From Novosphingobium subterraneum (GTDB taxonomy: Bacteria; Pseudomonadota; Alphaproteobacteria; Sphingomonadales; Sphingomonadaceae), in the NCBI RefSeq assembly GCF_000807925.1, contig NZ_JRVC01000021.1, positions 1 through 64,000 of the forward strand: a stretch of DNA of 64,000 nucleotides, written 5' to 3'. Positions 60,565-64,000 of this stretch are shown piece by piece. Position numbers and translations under genes: made by a program. Every line of letters begins with the position of its first letter. The stretch's first letter is position 1. Below the pieces are notes generated by a model, which saw only the letters and a list, made by a program, of their open reading frames with translations, had not been told where the DNA came from and ran no database searches.

Positions 60565-61731
60565 CTATTCATCTTCGACCGGCTCGGGACTTCCCGGCGC
60601 GGCCAGATTCGAAACCATTCGCACCCCGTCGATCACGATCGGGCTCGCGACGCCTTTGCGCCCTCCGGCCATTGCGGCGAGGCCTCTGGCGACGACCTGC
60701 GGATCGGCGAACACTTCGTCGAGTTCGTTGATCGGTCCGGCTGGCACGCCAACCTCTTCAAGCGCGTCGAACAGCGCTTGTCGGTTCCACTGGGCCGTGC
60801 GCCCCTCGACCGTTGTGACCAGTTCCGCCCGGTTCGAGAGACGGGCAGGATTTGTGGCGAAGCGTGGGTCTTCATGCAGTGAACACCGCAAAACGCGGCA
60901 CAAGCTGGCGAACTGGCCGTCGTTGCCGGCCGCAATCACCAAGGGTCCGTCAAGCGTGGGGAAGGCTTGATAGGGTGCCAGATTGGCATGACCGTTGCCG
61001 AACCGGCGCGGGACTTTGCCCGAAGTCATCCAGTTCATCGCCTGATTGGCCATGACCGCCACCTGGGTATCGAGCAGCGCCATGTCGATATGGGCGCCGC
61101 TGCCGGTGCGGTCCCGGCGGTTGAGCGCGGCGAGAATCGCCACAGTGCTGTACATGCCCGTGAACAGGTCGGCCACCGCGATGCCCGCCTTCTGCGGCTC
61201 GCGATCGGGTTCGCCGGTCATCGACATCATGCCGCCCATGGCCTGGGCGATGAAATCGTAGCCCGCGCGGTGGGCATAAGGCCCGGTCTGCCCGAACCCG
61301 GTGATCGAGCAAGTAATCAGGCGCGGGTTCAGTTCGGACAGCGCGGCATGGTCAAGCCCGTATTTCGCCAGCCCGCCGACCTTGTAGTTTTCGATCACGA
61401 TGTCGGCCCCGTTCGCCAGCTCGCGGATGATGGCCTGGCCTTCCGCGCTGGCGATGTCGATCGCGAAGGAGCGCTTGCCGCGATTGGTCGAATGGAAATA
61501 GGCCGCGCCCAGACTCGTACCGTCTTCTGCGGTCACGAACGGCGGCCCCCAATGCCGCGTGTCGTCGCCCGCACCGGGCCGCTCGATCTTGATCACTTCG
61601 GCGCCCAGGTCCGCCAGCAATTGCCCGCACCAAGGTCCGGCCAGAATGCGGGCGAGCTCAAGCACCCGTACCCCATCGAGCGGTTTGGACGGATCGCCGG
61701 TTACTGCGGCCCGCCAGGCCGGTTTCGCCAT
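60565..61731 (-). CDS. CaiB/BaiF CoA-transferase
   Basis: A 388-residue family III CoA-transferase. It opens PLDGVRVLELARILAGPWCGQLLADLGAEVIKIERPGAGDDTR. NRGKRSFAIDI, GFGQTGPYAHRAGYDFIAQAMGGMMSMTG and IAVADLFTGMYSTVAILAAL follow; the last has the catalytic Asp. It would move CoA onto a carboxylic acid intermediate. It follows the HpcH-like gene by two bases in the minus-strand operon 63347-60565. Confidence 0.9.
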   Translation of the reverse strand: MAKPAWRAAVTGDPSKPLDGVRVLELARILAGPWCGQLLADLGAEVIKIERPGAGDDTRHWGPPFVTAEDGTSLGAAYFHSTNRGKRSFAIDIASAEGQAIIRELANGADIVIENYKVGGLAKYGLDHAALSELNPRLITCSITGFGQTGPYAHRAGYDFIAQAMGGMMSMTGEPDREPQKAGIAVADLFTGMYSTVAILAALNRRDRTGSGAHIDMALLDTQVAVMANQAMNWMTSGKVPRRFGNGHANLAPYQAFPTLDGPLVIAAGNDGQFASLCRVLRCSLHEDPRFATNPARLSNRAELVTTVEGRTAQWNRQALFDALEEVGVPAGPINELDEVFADPQVVARGLAAMAGGRKGVASPIVIDGVRMVSNLAAPGSPEPVEDE

Positions 61732-61733
61732 GG

Positions 61734-62522
61734 TCAGACTCCGCCCTGCGCGGCGATGCGTTCGCGCCAGCGGCGAAGCCCGTCGCCTGCACCTTTTGCA
61801 AAGGTGAAGCTGTCGATGCCGTTGGCGATGAAGCGGGCGCCGCCATCGAGGAACTGCTGGACGAGCCGCTCGTCGCGCGAAAGGATCCCGGCCGGTTTGC
61901 CGGTTGCCACGATACGCGCCAGCGCCTCGCCGGTCAGCTTGAACAGGGCATCGAAGCTGCTTGCGCCCAGCAAACCTTCGGTCGCGGCCAGGTCCGCAGG
62001 TCCAAGAAACAGCGCGTCGATCCCATCCACCGCAGCGATCGCCTCAATGTTGTCGACGGCAGTCGCGGTCTCGATCTGGGCGATGATGCAAACCTGCGCA
62101 TTGGCCTCTGCGACATAGGCAGGATAGCCACCCCAGCGTGAGGCGCGGGCACCGCCGAGGCCGCGTTCCCCAGCTGGCGGATAGCGCGATGCGGTCACGA
62201 TCGCTTTGGCTTGTTCGGCGGTTTCGACCATCGGAACCATCAGGGTCTGCGCACCAAGATCCAGAACCTGTTTGATCGTCACCGAATCATGGCCGGGAAC
62301 CCGTACAATCGCAGAACAAGGTGGAGTGGCTTCCACCGCACGCAGCTGCGCGACGATGCCGGGCAAGGTCTGCGGGCCGTGTTCACCGTCGATCAACAGC
62401 CAGTCATAACCCTGGCCCGCACAGATTTCGGCAATGTCTGGATGGGCCAGCGCCAGCCAGAAACCAAGCTGGACCGGACCTTCGCGCAAGGCCGCCTTGA
62501 AGCTGTTGACGGGTGTTTGCAT
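61734..62522 (-). CDS. HpcH/HpaI-family aldolase
   Basis: A 262-residue class II aldolase: GFWLALAHPDIAEICAGQGYDWLLIDGEHGPQ at the start, VLDLGAQTLMVPMVETAEQA, CIIAQIETATAVDNIEAIAAVDGIDALFLGPADLAA with the metal-binding Glu and Asp. It splits 4-hydroxy-2-oxo acids to pyruvate plus an aldehyde. It lies just after the hydratase gene, the order used in homoprotocatechuate-type meta pathways. Confidence 0.9.
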   Translation of the reverse strand: MQTPVNSFKAALREGPVQLGFWLALAHPDIAEICAGQGYDWLLIDGEHGPQTLPGIVAQLRAVEATPPCSAIVRVPGHDSVTIKQVLDLGAQTLMVPMVETAEQAKAIVTASRYPPAGERGLGGARASRWGGYPAYVAEANAQVCIIAQIETATAVDNIEAIAAVDGIDALFLGPADLAATEGLLGASSFDALFKLTGEALARIVATGKPAGILSRDERLVQQFLDGGARFIANGIDSFTFAKGAGDGLRRWRERIAAQGGV

Positions 62523-62531
62523 TGTCGCCCT

Positions 62532-63347
62532 CTATACGAACCGGAACCCGATTGAACCAAACTCGCCGAAATCGGCGTTGAAGACATCGCCCGGCGCCGC
62601 TTCGACCGGACGCGTGAACGATCCGCCGAGCACGACTTCTCCGGCTTCGAGCGCTTGCCCCCAGGGCGCGAGCCGCCGTACCAGCCAGGCGACGCCGTTG
62701 GCGGGATGGTTGAGCACCCCTGCCGCAAGGCCGGTTTCCTCGATCACCCCGTTGCGGCTGAGCAGGGCGCCGATGCGGCGCAGGTCGAGCCCGTCGGGTT
62801 TCGCCGGCAGACCGCCGACGATGATTCCGGCATTGGCGGCATTGTCGCTGATCGTGTCCAGGACCTTGCGCGCGGCCCCGGTTTCGGCATCCTTGGGATG
62901 CACCCGTGTGTCGATGATTTCGATTGCCGGAACCACATAGTCGGTGGCGCTCAGGACATCGAAAATCGTCGTCTGTGCTCCTTCCAGGCGGCGCCCGAGC
63001 ACAAAGGCCAGCTCGACCTCGACCTTGGGCGTGATGAACCGCGCGGCTGGAACGTCGCTGCCCTGTTCGAACACCATGTCATCCAGCAAGGTGCCGTAAT
63101 CGGGTTCGGTGATCCCGGCTGCCTGTTGCATCGCGCGCGAGGTCAGGCCGATCTTGTGGCCACAAACGGTGCGCCCTCGCGCCAATTTGAGATCGACCCA
63201 GGCCTGGTTGATGCGGTAGGCATCCTCGATCCGCATGGCGGGATAGCGCGCCGAGAACGGCCGGACCCGTTCGCGGGTCTGCTCGGCGCCGTCGAGTTCA
63301 AGCGCCAGCTCGTTGACCAGTATGTCGCTGAATGCCTCCACTGCCAT
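62532..63347 (-). CDS. 2-oxo-hept-3-enedioate / 2-keto-4-pentenoate hydratase (HpaH type)
   Basis: A 271-residue hydratase. YRINQAWVDLKLARGRTVCGHKIGLTSRAMQQAAGITEPDYGTLLDDM and FITPKVEVELAFVLGRRLEG are the HpaH/MhpD blocks with the metal-binding Glu residues; IEIIDTRV follows. It adds water to a 2-oxo-4-enoate from ring cleavage to give the HpaI-type aldolase substrate. The ATG at 63347 has a GGGAG site. It diverges from the hydrolase gene across a large inverted repeat. Confidence 0.9.
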   Translation of the reverse strand: MAVEAFSDILVNELALELDGAEQTRERVRPFSARYPAMRIEDAYRINQAWVDLKLARGRTVCGHKIGLTSRAMQQAAGITEPDYGTLLDDMVFEQGSDVPAARFITPKVEVELAFVLGRRLEGAQTTIFDVLSATDYVVPAIEIIDTRVHPKDAETGAARKVLDTISDNAANAGIIVGGLPAKPDGLDLRRIGALLSRNGVIEETGLAAGVLNHPANGVAWLVRRLAPWGQALEAGEVVLGGSFTRPVEAAPGDVFNADFGEFGSIGFRFV

Positions 63348-63365
63348 CTTGCAATCTCCCGTGGC

Positions 63366-63406
63366 ATATCGTTTGGGAAAACTCATTGCACAATGTCAAA
63401 CGATAT
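63366..63406. promoter_or_regulatory. Nested operator between hydratase and hydrolase
   Basis: ATATCGTTTG (63366-63375) and CAAACGATAT (63397-63406) are perfect 10-base arms enclosing CATTG-CA-CAATG (63384-63395), the same palindrome as upstream of iclR. It should control both divergent genes. Confidence 0.7.
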
Positions 63407-63486
63407 CTTAGGCTCCGGTAAAAATGACCGTGAACTCCGGCAAAGAGTCTCGCGGATATTTCGTCAAGATCGCATGGGAGAATGTC

Positions 63487-64000
63487 ATGGCTGCTGAAGG
63501 GGTTATCAGGGAAGAAAAGATCACGGGCCGGGGCTTGACCTCGCACACCCTCTTGGCGGGCGATCCGTCCAAGCCGGCAATTCTGCTGCTTCACGGTGCG
63601 GGTCCGGGCGCACATGCCGCATCCAACTGGTATCACCTGATGCCGGACCTCGCCGAAAACTTCTTCGTGATCGCGCCCGACCTGATCGGTTTCGGCCAGT
63701 CAGTGATTCCCGATCCGTGGCCTGACAGCGTGATGGGCTGGATCGGCACCCGGGTCGACCAGTGCTTTGGCCTGCTTGAGGCGCTCGGTGTGAAGAAGGC
63801 CCACGTTGTCGGTAATTCGATGGGCGGCGCGCTGACCCTGCAGATGATGAGCGAGGAGCCCGACGCGATCGACAAGGTGGTGCTGATGGGTTCGATCGGA
63901 GCCCCCGGCCCGCGCACCCCGGAACTGATCCGCCTGCTCTCGTTCTATTCCGATCCACGATATGCCCGCTATCGCCAGGTGATGCACAGCTTCGCCTACG
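63487..64000 (+). CDS. Meta-cleavage-product hydrolase (alpha/beta), partial
   Basis: The first 171 residues of an alpha/beta hydrolase that runs past the window end. ILLLHGAGPGAHAASNWYHL is the oxyanion-hole strand of BphD/DmpD-type C-C hydrolases, followed by FFVIAPDLIGFGQS and AHVVGNSMGGALTLQMM with the nucleophile Ser. These enzymes cut the ring-fission product to a 2-oxo-dienoate, the substrate of the hydratase encoded next door. GGGAG precedes the ATG at 63487; an in-frame ATG at 63424 is less likely. Confidence 0.88.
   Translation, partial: MAAEGVIREEKITGRGLTSHTLLAGDPSKPAILLLHGAGPGAHAASNWYHLMPDLAENFFVIAPDLIGFGQSVIPDPWPDSVMGWIGTRVDQCFGLLEALGVKKAHVVGNSMGGALTLQMMSEEPDAIDKVVLMGSIGAPGPRTPELIRLLSFYSDPRYARYRQVMHSFAY

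Noticed and set aside
1..64000. CRISPR arrays, rRNA and tRNA genes
   Set aside because: No regular repeat-spacer arrays and no rRNA or tRNA-like sequence were noticed while reading; a dedicated scan was not possible.

Overview
The window looks like part of a large plasmid from a sphingomonad (Alphaproteobacteria, Sphingomonadales, of the Novosphingobium/Sphingobium type). The base composition is GC-rich. It carries a RepA/ParA/ParB replication and partition module of the kind found on sphingomonad catabolic plasmids, a MucR/Ros-type regulator, an alphaproteobacterial SOS box (GTTC-N7-GTTC), and an aromatic-degradation cluster led by a naphthalene-dioxygenase-type Rieske oxygenase. The assignment rests on protein families and motifs read by eye; no database search was run.

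Layout. 0.3-5.6 kb: a DUF2493/SLOG protein, a Fic protein with a winged-helix N-terminus and a small partner, a TPR protein and a VapBC pair. 5.9-9.8 kb: a Tn554-like tnpABC set. 9.9-20.7 kb: accessory plasmid genes, mostly on the minus strand: MucR, SSB, a secreted nuclease, a pentapeptide protein, DUF3800, DUF1173, SLOG, an HMCES/YedK-type SOS peptidase with a LexA box, and a short ParB-like protein. SSB, YedK, ParB-like, toprim and strawberry-notch genes together resemble a conjugative leading (establishment) region. 21-23.4 kb: an HTH/PIN toxin-antitoxin pair and a second Fic protein. 23.4-28.5 kb: a strawberry-notch methyltransferase/helicase gene cut in two by a recombinase-in-trio (RIT) element, which has itself lost most of its third recombinase. 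28.6-33.8 kb: toprim/zinc-finger protein, repA, an iteron-bearing origin, parA, three parS-like palindromes and parB.

33.9-38.1 kb is a border zone: a WGR protein, an HTH protein, a serine resolvase, and decayed fragments (sigma factor/DUF6768, a frameshifted DUF2062 gene). 38.2-44.1 kb is a MarR-controlled operon for an alpha/beta hydrolase, a thioesterase and a complete EmrAB-TolC-like efflux system.

44.2-64 kb is the catabolic region. Rieske dioxygenase alpha and beta subunits, a zinc alcohol dehydrogenase, pyruvate phosphate dikinase, a DapA-family aldolase, a ketopantoate-reductase-like enzyme, a tartrate/malate-type dehydrogenase, DUF1330 and a BphX-like membrane protein run on the plus strand. 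A second ketopantoate-reductase-like enzyme, an LLM flavin monooxygenase and a membrane desaturase run the other way. They are followed by an IclR regulator, an MFS transporter, a CaiB-type CoA-transferase, an HpcH/HpaI aldolase, an HpaH-type hydratase and the start of a meta-cleavage-product hydrolase. I infer ring dihydroxylation, ring cleavage (the extradiol dioxygenase is not in the window), hydrolysis, hydration and aldol cleavage to pyruvate, with pyruvate phosphate dikinase turning pyruvate into PEP. The substrate is not evident. The same CATTG-NN-CAATG palindrome lies upstream of the iclR gene and in the divergent hydratase/hydrolase promoter, suggesting one IclR regulon.
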